Source: Ruminococcaceae bacterium FB2012
Lineage (GTDB): Bacteria; Bacillota; Clostridia; Oscillospirales; Ruminococcaceae
Assembly: GCA_900104495.1 (NCBI GenBank)
Contig: FMXS01000011.1
Location: forward strand, 62,001 to 126,000
Length of the DNA: 64,000 nucleotides
Direction: 5' to 3'
Made by a program: the position numbers and the translations under genes. Each line of letters opens with the position of its first letter. The stretch's first letter is position 1. This document shows positions 1 through 8,159 of this stretch, in pieces. Below the pieces are notes generated by a model. The model saw only the letters and a list, made by a program, of their open reading frames with translations. It was not told the DNA's origin and did no database searches.

Positions 1-1
1 G

Positions 2-202
2 TATTCCCTTTCCGACGATCCGAATAAGCTGGGCAAGCCCACAGGCTTCGAGATCACCGTCCGGGACGTAAGGCTCTCCGCAGGAGCAGGCTTCGTGGTA
101 GTTTATACCGGCGATATTATGACAATGCCCGGACTTCCCAAGGTCCCTGCCGCCAACAGCATCGACGTTGACAGCAAGGGCAACATCTACGGACTGTTCT
201 GA
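2..202 (+). CDS. fhs: Formate--tetrahydrofolate ligase, C-terminal end (partial)
   Basis: Only the last 66 codons are in the window and the gene enters from the left edge. The enzyme joins formate to tetrahydrofolate using ATP, giving 10-formyl-THF for one-carbon metabolism. The visible tail contains GFVVVYTGDIMTMPGLPKVP followed by AANSIDVDSKGNIYGLF at the stop, which is the highly conserved C-terminus of this ligase family; the identification rests on recognising that tail. A strong terminator follows 25 bases after the stop. Confidence 0.93.
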   Translation, partial: YSLSDDPNKLGKPTGFEITVRDVRLSAGAGFVVVYTGDIMTMPGLPKVPAANSIDVDSKGNIYGLF

Positions 203-226
203 GCGTCCGCAAAAAGAGTAAAAAAG

Positions 227-255
227 AAAGAGCCCGATGATCGGGCTCTTTTTTT
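227..255. terminator. Rho-independent terminator, bidirectional
   Basis: A 9-bp stem AGAGCCCGA / TCGGGCTCT with a 3-base loop is flanked by an A-run on the left and a T-run on the right. It can therefore end both the fhs transcript (+) and the converging cohesin-dockerin gene (-). Confidence 0.9.
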
Positions 256-266
256 GTATGCCGCGC

Positions 267-1709
267 TTATGCTTCTCCGAAGGTGATCTCCCAGCCGTTG
301 ATGAAGCGCTGGAGCATAGCCAGGTCTTTCATATTGATGCCGTTGACGCCGTTAAGGTCGGCGGCGGAGACGATTATGGGCACATCCCAGCCGTTGATGT
401 ACCTCTGCATTATGGCGATGTCCTTCATGTTTACCGTTCCATTGCCGTCGCAGTCGCCGTAAAGGTAGAGCTTAAAGATCAGTGAGAGCCAGTCTTTTCC
501 TCCGGTGATCTGCTCCGTCACGGGGACGAACTTGTCCTTTCGGGCGGTAAGCTCATAGATGCCTTCCTCGAGGGGGGCGGGAGCTTCAAAGCTGCCGTCT
601 GCGCCGACGGATATTTCGGCGGCCTTTCCGTCCGGGCCGGTAAGAGTCAGAGTGACGCCGCTGTAATCGGGTTTGGTGCTTACAAGTTCGACCTTTCCTG
701 TCAGCATCGGGGCCTGCTGGTCTCCCAGCGGGTCGGTGAAATTGTCCTTGTAGCTGTCCTTGCACCGCGAACAGGTGTGAAGGGTGTAGCCACCCTCGGT
801 CCGGGTGGGAGCGATGACTTCGGTCTTGTAGTCGTGTCCGAGAGCCTTTGTTTCGCTGTCGGTGTAGCTGTCCTTGCACCTGGAACAGGTGTGAACGGTA
901 TACCCGCCTTCGGTGCAGGTGGGAGGAACGACTTTTTCCTCGTAATTGTGTCCCAAGGCTTTGATGACTTCTGTGTAGGAATCGGGGCATCTTTCGCAGG
1001 TGTAGGTCCTTATGCCGGTTTGCGTGCAGGAGGGGTCTTTGGTCACCTTGGAGGTGTACTTGTGCCCGAGAGCCTTAGTTTCGCTGTCGGTGTAGCTGTC
1101 GCCGCACTTGGAACAGGTGTGAAGGGTGTATCCGCCTTCGGTGCAGGTGGGAGCGATGACCTCCGTGTCGAAGGAGTGGATGCATTTCTTCTTTACCGTT
1201 ACCGTACCTTCCTTCACGGCAAAGGCAACGTTGTTGTAATTTGTGTCAAAAACGTCCTCGGCATCGTAAGTCAAGGTAATGGGATAGTCGCCGGGGACAG
1301 CGTCATCGGCGATCTCCAGCTCCAGGGTCATCAGTGTGCCGTTATAGGTGTAGTCCCCGTGGAGACCGTCCACCCAGGTCATTTTCATCGGGTTCTCGCT
1401 GATATCGCCGTTAGTGACCGGAACGGGGTCGGAGCCTTCTTTGGAGATCATTGCGCCTTCTGCCGAGGAGATCCTGACCGCGCTGCTGTTATATCCCACA
1501 TAGAGCCTCAGCGCCACGATGCCCGGGTTGTTGTTTACCGATACCGTCACCGTGACCGTATCGCCCTGATGCCCCGTAACGCTGCTTACGCTGAATGCCG
1601 GGACTTCGGCAGCTTCGGCGGCGATCAGCACGCTCCCGGAGGGCAGAGCCGAGCCCGCAAAAAGCAGAGCGGTACAGGCTCCGGAAAGAAGTCGGTCTTT
1701 TATCTTCAT
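267..1709 (-). CDS. Secreted cohesin- and dockerin-containing protein with Cys-rich repeats
   Basis: 480 residues. A signal peptide (about 1-34) is followed by a cohesin-like beta domain (about 36-173, starting VTGHQGDTVTVTVSV), then four repeats of about 43 residues carrying TCxKC/TCxRC pairs and ending in ALGH (about 175-330). A CnaB/carboxypeptidase-like beta segment follows (about 338-412), and then a type I dockerin with two calcium-loop and helix repeats (DCDGNGTVNMKDIAIMQRYI and DLNGVNGINMKDLAMLQRFI). Cohesins bind dockerins, so a protein with both could act as an adaptor in a cellulosome-like complex on the outside of the cell; that role is inferred. The last Cys repeat has lost one cysteine (PTRT where the others have PTCT). 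An SD (AAAGGAA) precedes the ATG. The gene appears monocistronic and converges on fhs. Confidence 0.85.
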   Translation of the reverse strand: MKIKDRLLSGACTALLFAGSALPSGSVLIAAEAAEVPAFSVSSVTGHQGDTVTVTVSVNNNPGIVALRLYVGYNSSAVRISSAEGAMISKEGSDPVPVTNGDISENPMKMTWVDGLHGDYTYNGTLMTLELEIADDAVPGDYPITLTYDAEDVFDTNYNNVAFAVKEGTVTVKKKCIHSFDTEVIAPTCTEGGYTLHTCSKCGDSYTDSETKALGHKYTSKVTKDPSCTQTGIRTYTCERCPDSYTEVIKALGHNYEEKVVPPTCTEGGYTVHTCSRCKDSYTDSETKALGHDYKTEVIAPTRTEGGYTLHTCSRCKDSYKDNFTDPLGDQQAPMLTGKVELVSTKPDYSGVTLTLTGPDGKAAEISVGADGSFEAPAPLEEGIYELTARKDKFVPVTEQITGGKDWLSLIFKLYLYGDCDGNGTVNMKDIAIMQRYINGWDVPIIVSAADLNGVNGINMKDLAMLQRFINGWEITFGEA

Positions 1710-1746
1710 AATATCATTCCTTTCTGTATAATAATGCTCTGATATG

Positions 1747-1776
1747 ATTATACTACACTCCGGTACAAAAAGTCAA
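1747..1776 (-). promoter_or_regulatory. Promoter of cohesin-dockerin gene
   Basis: On the minus strand TTGACT (1771-1776) and TATAAT (1747-1752) are 18 bp apart, about 40 bases upstream of the ATG. Confidence 0.7.
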
Positions 1777-1812
1777 CGGTTATGAAGTATTTCCGAAATT
1801 TATCACAGGGCG

Positions 1813-1846
1813 CAAAAACGCTCCCCCGCCGAAGCGAAGGAGCGCC
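1813..1846 (-). terminator. Terminator of the XRE-family gene
   Basis: Minus-strand stem CGCTCC / GGAGCG is followed by TTTTT, just downstream of the stop at 1858. Confidence 0.7.
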
Positions 1847-1857
1847 GAAAAGCTGTC

Positions 1858-2847
1858 TTACTGTTTCTTCCTGCCTTTGAGGGCGTTGGATATTGCCGAT
1901 ACCACGGGGGTCAGCACGCCGCCCACGGCGAATATGATCCAGGTGTAGTTCCAGGCTTTGGTGAGGAAGCTGACGGCGAGGAAAGCAGCCGTAAGCACGA
2001 TCCAGTAGATGCCGACGAGGTCCAGGCCGGAGCTGCGTTCCTGCTTTTTCTCCCGGGAGTAGTCGCCTTCTTCAAGGAGCCTGTTGTAGCCGCCCATTAC
2101 CGTTGAAGCCTTGATGATGAGGAATACTCCCACTGCGATAAGCGCCAGCATGATGCTTACGCCGGCTGCGCCGACCATAGCTTCCGGGAGATCTATGTTC
2201 TCCGACAGGACGCCTGCGGTCATCATCACTGCCGCACCGACAATGCAGAGGATGACGCCGACGGTCATGCTTCTGTCGTAGGCGGGCTTGAACTGCGCCT
2301 TGCGTTCCTTTACCATGCCGTCGATGCCGTAGGCGGTGTCGATGGCTTCTTTTTCAAGGTATCCGAATTTTTCCATAGCGCTGCCCGTGCGGATGAAGAT
2401 GCCCACGGCGGGAGCGATGATGCAGAGCATCACGGCGATGCCTATTCCTCCGAGGAAGCCCTTGTCCACGGTCTCGGAGAGGGCTCCGAGCATCAGCATG
2501 GGTATAACGGCGAGAATGCAGATCATAGTGCCAAGAGCAAGGCGGCCGGCGTTTTTGCCGTTCTCCGACAGGAACTCGTTGGCTTCTTCCATAGACACCT
2601 TGCGAAGCTCCTCGCCGCTGTCCTCACGGACGGTGAGGTCCGGGGAGTCGATAGAGTCCTTTAAAAGGTAGTCCGTGGACACGCCGAAGATCTCGCTGAG
2701 CATTATTATCTTGTTGAGGTCCGGGACGGACTGTGCGCTTTCCCATTTTGACACCGACTGGCGGCTGACGTTCATTTTCTCTGCAAGCTCCTCCTGGGAG
2801 AAGCCGTTCTTTTTTCTGAGGTCGATTATTTTATCTGCGAGTATCAT
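1858..2847 (-). CDS. XRE-family transcriptional regulator with membrane C-terminal domain
   Basis: 329 residues from the chosen start. The N-terminal 65 residues are a Cro/CI-type helix-turn-helix (KNGFSQEELAEKMNVSRQSV, then SKWESAQSVPDL), so the protein should bind DNA. The rest has five or more hydrophobic segments, including pairs near the middle and a C-terminal pair, so this is a membrane-tethered regulator. The start at 2847 is preferred over an upstream in-frame ATG (2901) because GGAAAGGAAGAG sits directly before it and the helix-turn-helix begins there. The target is unknown. Self-control is possible, since a symmetric AACCGGCGGTT lies upstream (2944-2954). The gene is monocistronic with its own terminator. 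Confidence 0.85.
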   Translation of the reverse strand: MILADKIIDLRKKNGFSQEELAEKMNVSRQSVSKWESAQSVPDLNKIIMLSEIFGVSTDYLLKDSIDSPDLTVREDSGEELRKVSMEEANEFLSENGKNAGRLALGTMICILAVIPMLMLGALSETVDKGFLGGIGIAVMLCIIAPAVGIFIRTGSAMEKFGYLEKEAIDTAYGIDGMVKERKAQFKPAYDRSMTVGVILCIVGAAVMMTAGVLSENIDLPEAMVGAAGVSIMLALIAVGVFLIIKASTVMGGYNRLLEEGDYSREKKQERSSGLDLVGIYWIVLTAAFLAVSFLTKAWNYTWIIFAVGGVLTPVVSAISNALKGRKKQ

Positions 2848-3163
2848 AGCTCTCTTCCTTTCCGACGGGGCTGTCCCGTTTTTCTGAATTAAGCATAACA
2901 TTTTTGTCGGTTACATTCCACCAACCGGGCTTTTCAATTTGTCAACCGGCGGTTGCAAATGCGCAATTACGCGCTTTACAGGAGGAAATATCCGCTCCCC
3001 CACGGATATATGATACCACATTCTTTTACTTTCGTCAATACCGGGAGATTTTTAGCAAGTCCGCAGGAAAGGAGAAATTGTCCGCTGAATAGTAATGATA
3101 ATGACGGCGAGGAATAATCCGAAGCTGTCCTGTCAATGCTGATACTGAAAGGGGCTTTGAGAT
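2848..3163. other. Divergent intergenic region, XRE gene / clpC
   Basis: About 315 bases separate the divergent starts. On the minus strand a TTGACA overlaps the symmetric AACCGGCGGTT (2944-2954), a possible operator for the XRE regulator. A hairpin ATATCCG / CGGATAT lies at 2988-3009. No convincing -10/-35 pair was found for clpC and no CIRCE or CtsR box was noticed. Confidence 0.4.
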
Positions 3164-5521
3164 ATGAACGAAAAAAGCTATGGGCTCGACAGGCTCACAA
3201 GATCCGCAAAGGAGGCAGTCAGGCTGGCGGCTGCCGCCGCCGGGAGGCTCGGGGCCTCCGCCGTGGGGTCGGAGCATCTGCTCTGCGGCATCCTGGACGA
3301 GGGCAGCTGCACCGCCTGCGCTATCCTGGCGGACAATTCCGTTACCGCCGAGCAGGTAAGGAGCGTCATCCTTCAGACTTCGGGACGGAGCGGAGCCGGA
3401 CGGCCAAACAGCGGAGAGCTTTCTGATGAAGCCCGCAAGATACTCCGCTCCGCTGCCGTGCTGGCAGGCGAGGGCGGGAACATCCTCGTGGGGTCGGAGT
3501 TCATCCTTGCCGCAATGCTGCGGGAAACGGGCTGTATGGCTGTGAGGGTCCTGCGGGCTTTGGGGTGCAGCCTCACAAGGATATACGCCCAGTGTACCGA
3601 GAATACCGCCGGCATCGGCGAGCAGACACGTCCGAGGCTCAAACAGCTGGAAAAATACGGCAGGGAGCTGACGGTCAGATCGGTGTGCGAGGGCTTTGAC
3701 CCCGTCATCGGGCGGGAGGATGAGATCGCGGACGTTATAGGCATCCTCTGCCGCCGAAACAAGAACAACCCCTGCCTTACCGGCGAGGCGGGAGTCGGCA
3801 AAACGGCTATCGTGGAGGGCCTGGCGGCGAGAATAGTCTCCGGAGAAGTCCCCGAAGGGCTGCGGGATAAGCGCATCTTCGCACTGGACCTCACCCTTCT
3901 TCTGGCGGGAGCCAAGTACCGCGGGGACTTTGAGGAACGTCTCAAAGCCTGCATCGACGAGGCCGTCTCTGCCGGGGATGTGATACTCTTCATCGACGAG
4001 CTTCACAACATCATGGGGACCGGCGCCGCCGAGGGAGCCATCGACGCAGCCAATATCCTCAAGCCCCAGCTGGCAAGAGGGGAGTTACAGGTCATCGGAG
4101 CCACCACCTTTGACGAATACCGGCGCACCATAGAAAAGGACAGCGCTATGGACCGCCGTTTCAGACGGGTGAACGTCAGCGAGCCCGACAAGTCACGGAC
4201 GCTGGAGATACTGAAAGGCGTCCGTCCGCGGTACGAGCAGTTCCACGGCGTCAGCGTCAGTGACGGCCTGCTGGGGCAGATAGTCAGCCTGGCGGAGCGG
4301 TATATCCCCGAGCGGCGCTTCCCGGACAAGGCCATCGACATCCTTGACGAGGCCTGCGCCTGTCAGCGTCTGAAACAGGACGGCGGCAGGCGGCGAAGGG
4401 AGCTTTCAGCGGCCTTTGAGGACTATGTGGCGGGACGGCTCTCCCGGGAGGAATATCTCGGGGCGGTGGCGGAGCGTTCCGTGGGAAAGATCGAACTCAG
4501 CTCCGCTGCCTGCTGCGAGGTGGTCTCCCGGCTGACGGGCATCGACTGCGGTGAGCTGACTCGCTCCGAGGCCGAGGAACTGAAAGCCCTCCCGGAGCGG
4601 CTCAAAGCCGAGGTCATCGGCCAGGATGAAGCTATCGACCGCCTTTGCGACGCGGTCATCCGATGCCGTTCGGGGCTCCACGACGACAGGCGTCCCATAG
4701 GCAGCTTTGTGTTCATCGGTACCAGCGGCGTGGGGAAGAGCCGTCTTGCGGGAGCGCTGGCGGCGGCCCTTTTTCACCGCCGTGACGCGCTGATACGCTT
4801 TGATATGTCCGAATACTCCGAGCGGCACAGCGTTTCTAAGCTGATAGGCGCGCCTCCGGGATATGTGGGCTATGACAGCGGTGGCCTGCTGACGGAGCAG
4901 GTACGGCGGAGGCCTTACAGTGTGGTGCTGCTGGACGAGATCGAAAAGGCGGACCGAAGCATCTTCGAGCTGCTTTTACAGATCACCGAGGAGGGCGCTC
5001 TGACCGATTCCTCCGGGCGGAGGGTCTCCTTTTCGGAAACTGTGCTGATAATGACCTCCAACGCGGGAATGGCGGAGCTGGAACGCAAAACGGAGCTGGG
5101 CTTCGGCGGCCGTGGCCGGGGCGGTTACGAAGAGCTGAGGTCGGCGGCGGAAAAGGCAGCTGAAAAGCTGTTCTCGCCGGAACTGCTGGGCCGTCTGGAC
5201 GGTGTTATCGTATTCCGCAGACACGGACGCGAGCAGCTGGAAAAGATCGCGGTGTTGCAGCTTGACGAACTGGCGGCCCGGGCCTCGGCACTGGGGTACA
5301 CCCTTCAATACTCCTCTGCAGCGGCTTCGCTGCTGGCGGAACGCAGCGAGGGGAGCAGCTCCGGAGCCCGTGAGATCCGCCGTCTGGTGACTTCGGAGAT
5401 CGAGACTCTGCTGAGCCGCAGGCTTATCGGCGGGTCGGACAGGAAGTTTTTTGTCGATGTCCGGGACGGGAGTTTCTTTGTTGCGTCATCGAGTGAAGTT
5501 CACACATTGTTTACAAAATAG
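3164..5521 (+). CDS. clpC: ClpC-type AAA+ chaperone/protease ATPase
   Basis: 785 residues. This is a Hsp100 unfoldase that threads proteins into ClpP. It has a Clp N-terminal repeat domain (about 1-145), an AAA-1 domain with Walker A GEAGVGKT (207-214) and Walker B LFIDELHN, and an AAA-2 domain with Walker A GTSGVGKS (519-526) and Walker B VVLLDEIEKA. A C-terminal small domain follows. A tripeptide LGF (645-647) sits where the ClpP-docking loop (usually VGF/LGF) is expected, which supports a ClpC/ClpP-partner role over ClpB. The segment between the AAA domains (about 400-460) is short and Arg-rich with no clear UVR motif, so it may not follow the usual ClpC adaptor scheme. ctsR, mcsA and mcsB are not adjacent. 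The SD is AAAGGGG nine bases before the ATG. Confidence 0.88.
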   Translation: MNEKSYGLDRLTRSAKEAVRLAAAAAGRLGASAVGSEHLLCGILDEGSCTACAILADNSVTAEQVRSVILQTSGRSGAGRPNSGELSDEARKILRSAAVLAGEGGNILVGSEFILAAMLRETGCMAVRVLRALGCSLTRIYAQCTENTAGIGEQTRPRLKQLEKYGRELTVRSVCEGFDPVIGREDEIADVIGILCRRNKNNPCLTGEAGVGKTAIVEGLAARIVSGEVPEGLRDKRIFALDLTLLLAGAKYRGDFEERLKACIDEAVSAGDVILFIDELHNIMGTGAAEGAIDAANILKPQLARGELQVIGATTFDEYRRTIEKDSAMDRRFRRVNVSEPDKSRTLEILKGVRPRYEQFHGVSVSDGLLGQIVSLAERYIPERRFPDKAIDILDEACACQRLKQDGGRRRRELSAAFEDYVAGRLSREEYLGAVAERSVGKIELSSAACCEVVSRLTGIDCGELTRSEAEELKALPERLKAEVIGQDEAIDRLCDAVIRCRSGLHDDRRPIGSFVFIGTSGVGKSRLAGALAAALFHRRDALIRFDMSEYSERHSVSKLIGAPPGYVGYDSGGLLTEQVRRRPYSVVLLDEIEKADRSIFELLLQITEEGALTDSSGRRVSFSETVLIMTSNAGMAELERKTELGFGGRGRGGYEELRSAAEKAAEKLFSPELLGRLDGVIVFRRHGREQLEKIAVLQLDELAARASALGYTLQYSSAAASLLAERSEGSSSGAREIRRLVTSEIETLLSRRLIGGSDRKFFVDVRDGSFFVASSSEVHTLFTK

Positions 5522-5545
5522 CCCGTCAAATATGAATAAAAACAG

Positions 5546-5575
5546 TTGTGCAGAGCCCTCGGGATGTGGTATAAT
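5546..5575 (+). promoter_or_regulatory. Probable promoter of degV
   Basis: TATAAT at 5570-5575 with a weak TTGTGC 18 bp upstream, about 65 bases before the degV start. Confidence 0.5.
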
Positions 5576-5641
5576 AACTTTGAATAAGATAATAAGCGGT
5601 TTGTTCGGCAAACCCAAAACCATTCCGAGGAGGATGCACCG

Positions 5642-6520
5642 ATGCCCGAAAAAGCCAAAAGGAAATATGTTATTGTCACCGATTCCACCTGCGATATGCC
5701 CCCCGAGCTTTACAGCCAGATGGGCGTAAAGGTCATGAAATTATCCTTTGAGATAGACGGTCATACCCACAGCGACGGCGATATGGATTACCACGAGTTC
5801 TACGATATGATGCGGAAGGGCTCCACCACCAAGACCTCGCAGATCTCTCCCGCTCAGTCTGAAACGGCCTTTGAGAAATACGTCAAAAAAGGCCTGGATG
5901 TGCTTTACCTCGGCTTTTCTTCGGGGCTCAGCGGCACCTACAACAGCGCCTGCATCGCCAGAGACAATCTGCTGGAAAAGTATCCCGAGGCTAAGATCAT
6001 CTGCATCGACAGCCTTTGCGCCTCCATGGGCGAGGGCCTGCTGCTCTACAAGGCCTGGGAGAAAATGTGCGAGGGCCTCGGCATCGACGAGGTGGCAAAG
6101 TGGATCGAGGACAACAAGCTGCACCTGGTCCACCTGTTCACGGTGGACGATCTCGTTTATCTCCAGCGGGGCGGACGTATCTCCAAGGTCACGGCAGTGG
6201 CAGGAGCGATACTGGGCATCAAGCCTATCCTCCACGTTGACGACGAGGGACGGCTGGTGAAGATCGACAAGGTCCGGGGCAGAAGGCAGAGCCTCAACAA
6301 GATCATTGATATAATGTGCGAACGCATCGAGGGCTATGACAATCCCGTCATCGGCATCTCCCACGGCGACTGCTGGGGCGACGCCGACTACATAGCGGAC
6401 CTGGCCCGCAAAAAGCTGGGCCAGGACACAAAGGTCATCACTTCTTATGTCGGCACCGTTATCGGCGCCCACTCCGGCCCCGGGACTCTGGCGTTCTTCT
6501 TCATGGGCGACAAGCGCTGA
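5642..6520 (+). CDS. DegV family fatty-acid-binding protein
   Basis: 292 residues. DegV proteins bind a single fatty acid; the FakB members hand it to the fatty acid kinase FakA. The N-terminus has the family signature VIVTDSTCDMPPEL, followed by STTKTSQISP and LGFSSGLSGTYNSA, the conserved lipid-head contacts, and a C-terminal GAHSGPGTLAFFF motif close to the usual GxHxGPG. The length is typical. A good SD (GAGGAGG) precedes the ATG. fakA is not in the window. Family assignment is firm but the ligand is unknown. Confidence 0.92.
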   Translation: MPEKAKRKYVIVTDSTCDMPPELYSQMGVKVMKLSFEIDGHTHSDGDMDYHEFYDMMRKGSTTKTSQISPAQSETAFEKYVKKGLDVLYLGFSSGLSGTYNSACIARDNLLEKYPEAKIICIDSLCASMGEGLLLYKAWEKMCEGLGIDEVAKWIEDNKLHLVHLFTVDDLVYLQRGGRISKVTAVAGAILGIKPILHVDDEGRLVKIDKVRGRRQSLNKIIDIMCERIEGYDNPVIGISHGDCWGDADYIADLARKKLGQDTKVITSYVGTVIGAHSGPGTLAFFFMGDKR

Positions 6521-6524
6521 ACCC

Positions 6525-6553
6525 TTGACAACGGTCTTTATAAAAGGTATAAT
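6525..6553 (+). promoter_or_regulatory. Consensus promoter of the Bax-inhibitor-like gene
   Basis: Exact TTGACA (6525-6530) and TATAAT (6548-6553) with 17-bp spacing, 47 bases before the ATG. Confidence 0.85.
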
Positions 6554-6599
6554 AGCAGTAGCAGTATGCGGATAGCATACAGGAAAGGAAGGTAATAAA

Positions 6600-7424
6600 A
6601 TGGCTATCAATCAGAGAAGAAGTTCGTTCTCCAATCCCGCTGTGAACCGCGTGATGAATTTCGACGATTCCTTCGGTGCGGCTCAAAGCTGCACCTACGG
6701 CGGTATTTTTGCAAAGGTGGGATATTTTCTCCTTATCATGCTGGCAGGCGTGGCTGCGTTCTTCTATATGCACAGCTACTTCGGCAATCAAGGCTACACG
6801 GTGCAGAGCATCATAGCTGAGGACTTCGTGATCTATTCCAACGAAGTCAGCATCATGATGGGCGCTTGGGTCATCACCCTTATCGCGGGGCTTGTGGCGG
6901 CCTTTGTTCCCAAGACCATTCCCGTCACCGGCACGATCTACTGCGCGGGCATGGGCTACGCGGTAGCGATAACCTCGTATATCTATGCGGCGGAATACAG
7001 CGGCATCGTAGTTGAGGCACTGGTGCTTACCGTGCTTATCATCGGCGCTATGGCGTTCCTGTTCACCTCGGGCATCGTCAAGGTGGGAGAGAAGTTCAAG
7101 ACTATCGTTCTCACCGCGCTTATGGCTTCCGTGCTGGGCGGCGTAATATTCTTCGTAATAAGAATGATCGCTCCCAACAGCATGATAGTCCACTCCATCA
7201 CAAAGCTCCAGAACGGACCTCTCGGCATACTGTTTGCGGTGCTGGGCGTCCTGCTGGCGGCGGCTCTGCTGCTTATCGACTTCGACACCATTGCTCACGC
7301 GGTGACCGACGGCGTCAACAAGAAGTACGAATGGTATTGCAGCTACAGCCTGATGCTCAGCGTGATCTTCCTGTATCTGAAAGTCCTCCAGCTTCTTGCG
7401 AGGATACAGAACAACAGATCATAA
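6600..7424 (+). CDS. Bax inhibitor-1 / YccA-like integral membrane protein
   Basis: 274 residues with about seven hydrophobic segments from residue 40 onward and a polar N-terminus ending MNFDDSFGAAQSCTYGGIFAK. The C-terminal part has DFDTIAHAV and a final membrane segment, as in the Bax1-I/YccA family; the acidic pair resembles the proton- or calcium-sensing residues of BI-1 homologues. Its role in bacteria is not well defined (stress tolerance or ion leak). It has its own consensus promoter and an SD (GGAAGG) before the ATG. GC-rich hairpin sequence before the next gene may weakly terminate it. Confidence 0.8.
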   Translation: MAINQRRSSFSNPAVNRVMNFDDSFGAAQSCTYGGIFAKVGYFLLIMLAGVAAFFYMHSYFGNQGYTVQSIIAEDFVIYSNEVSIMMGAWVITLIAGLVAAFVPKTIPVTGTIYCAGMGYAVAITSYIYAAEYSGIVVEALVLTVLIIGAMAFLFTSGIVKVGEKFKTIVLTALMASVLGGVIFFVIRMIAPNSMIVHSITKLQNGPLGILFAVLGVLLAAALLLIDFDTIAHAVTDGVNKKYEWYCSYSLMLSVIFLYLKVLQLLARIQNNRS

Positions 7425-7496
7425 CGGTCGATATTCAAACTCGGGGACGGGATCGCCAAACGCGGCCCCGCCCCTTTTTCGTAAGGGGAGAGAGAT

Positions 7497-8159
7497 ATGC
7501 TGGATATCCTTATCGTTGAGGACAACAAAGAGATCTCGGAGATGCTCTGCGACTTCCTGCGGGCGGAGGGCTACACCGTCAGCAGGACGGACAGCGGCGA
7601 CAAGGCCGTGGAGCTGTTCGAGCGCTACGGCGCCAAGCTGCTTCTTCTCGATGTGATGATCGAGGGCATCGACGGCTTTGCGGTCTGCGAGAAGATAAGG
7701 CGCAAAAGCGACGTTCCGATATTTATAATCAGCGCCCGGACGGATAAGAACGACAAGCTCAACGGGCTGGTCACCGGGGCGGACGATTACATCGAAAAGC
7801 CCTTTGACATCGACCTGCTGCTGGCTAAGATCGCGGGGCTGTTCCGGCGGCGCTACTCTTTGGACGAACTGCGCTGCGGAGAACTGGTCCTCAACCGGAG
7901 CGAGCGCACCGTCACCCTCGGGGGGAGCCTTATCGACATGACCGCCAAGGAGTACGAGCTGCTTCTGCTGCTGGCGGAAAATCCCGGCAAGACCCTTACC
8001 AAGGAGTACATATTCTCTTACATCTGGGGCAGCGACTCCGAGACCGAGCTGCAAACGGTGACCGTCCATGTCAAGCGGCTGCGGGAAAAGCTGGAACGGG
8101 ACCCGAAGAAGCCGGAGCATATTCTGACGGTATGGGGCGTGGGGTATAAGTTCCAATGA
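7497..8159 (+). CDS. OmpR/PhoB-family response regulator
   Basis: 220 residues. The receiver domain (1-115) has the acidic pocket ED (8-9), the phosphoacceptor D52 in LLLLDVMI, and the conserved Lys in YIEKPFD. The C-terminal winged helix (about 125-220) has the usual TAKEYELLLLLAENPGKTL and WGVGYKF end. It should bind DNA when phosphorylated by the kinase that follows; the stop and kinase start overlap (ATGA), so the two are translationally coupled. The regulon is unknown. The sequence is closest in style to VncR/VanR-like regulators of Firmicutes. Confidence 0.93.
   Translation: MLDILIVEDNKEISEMLCDFLRAEGYTVSRTDSGDKAVELFERYGAKLLLLDVMIEGIDGFAVCEKIRRKSDVPIFIISARTDKNDKLNGLVTGADDYIEKPFDIDLLLAKIAGLFRRRYSLDELRCGELVLNRSERTVTLGGSLIDMTAKEYELLLLLAENPGKTLTKEYIFSYIWGSDSETELQTVTVHVKRLREKLERDPKKPEHILTVWGVGYKFQ

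Noticed and set aside
738..1190. Direct repeats considered as a CRISPR array
   Set aside because: They are in-frame protein repeats of the cohesin-dockerin gene with no unique spacers of even length.
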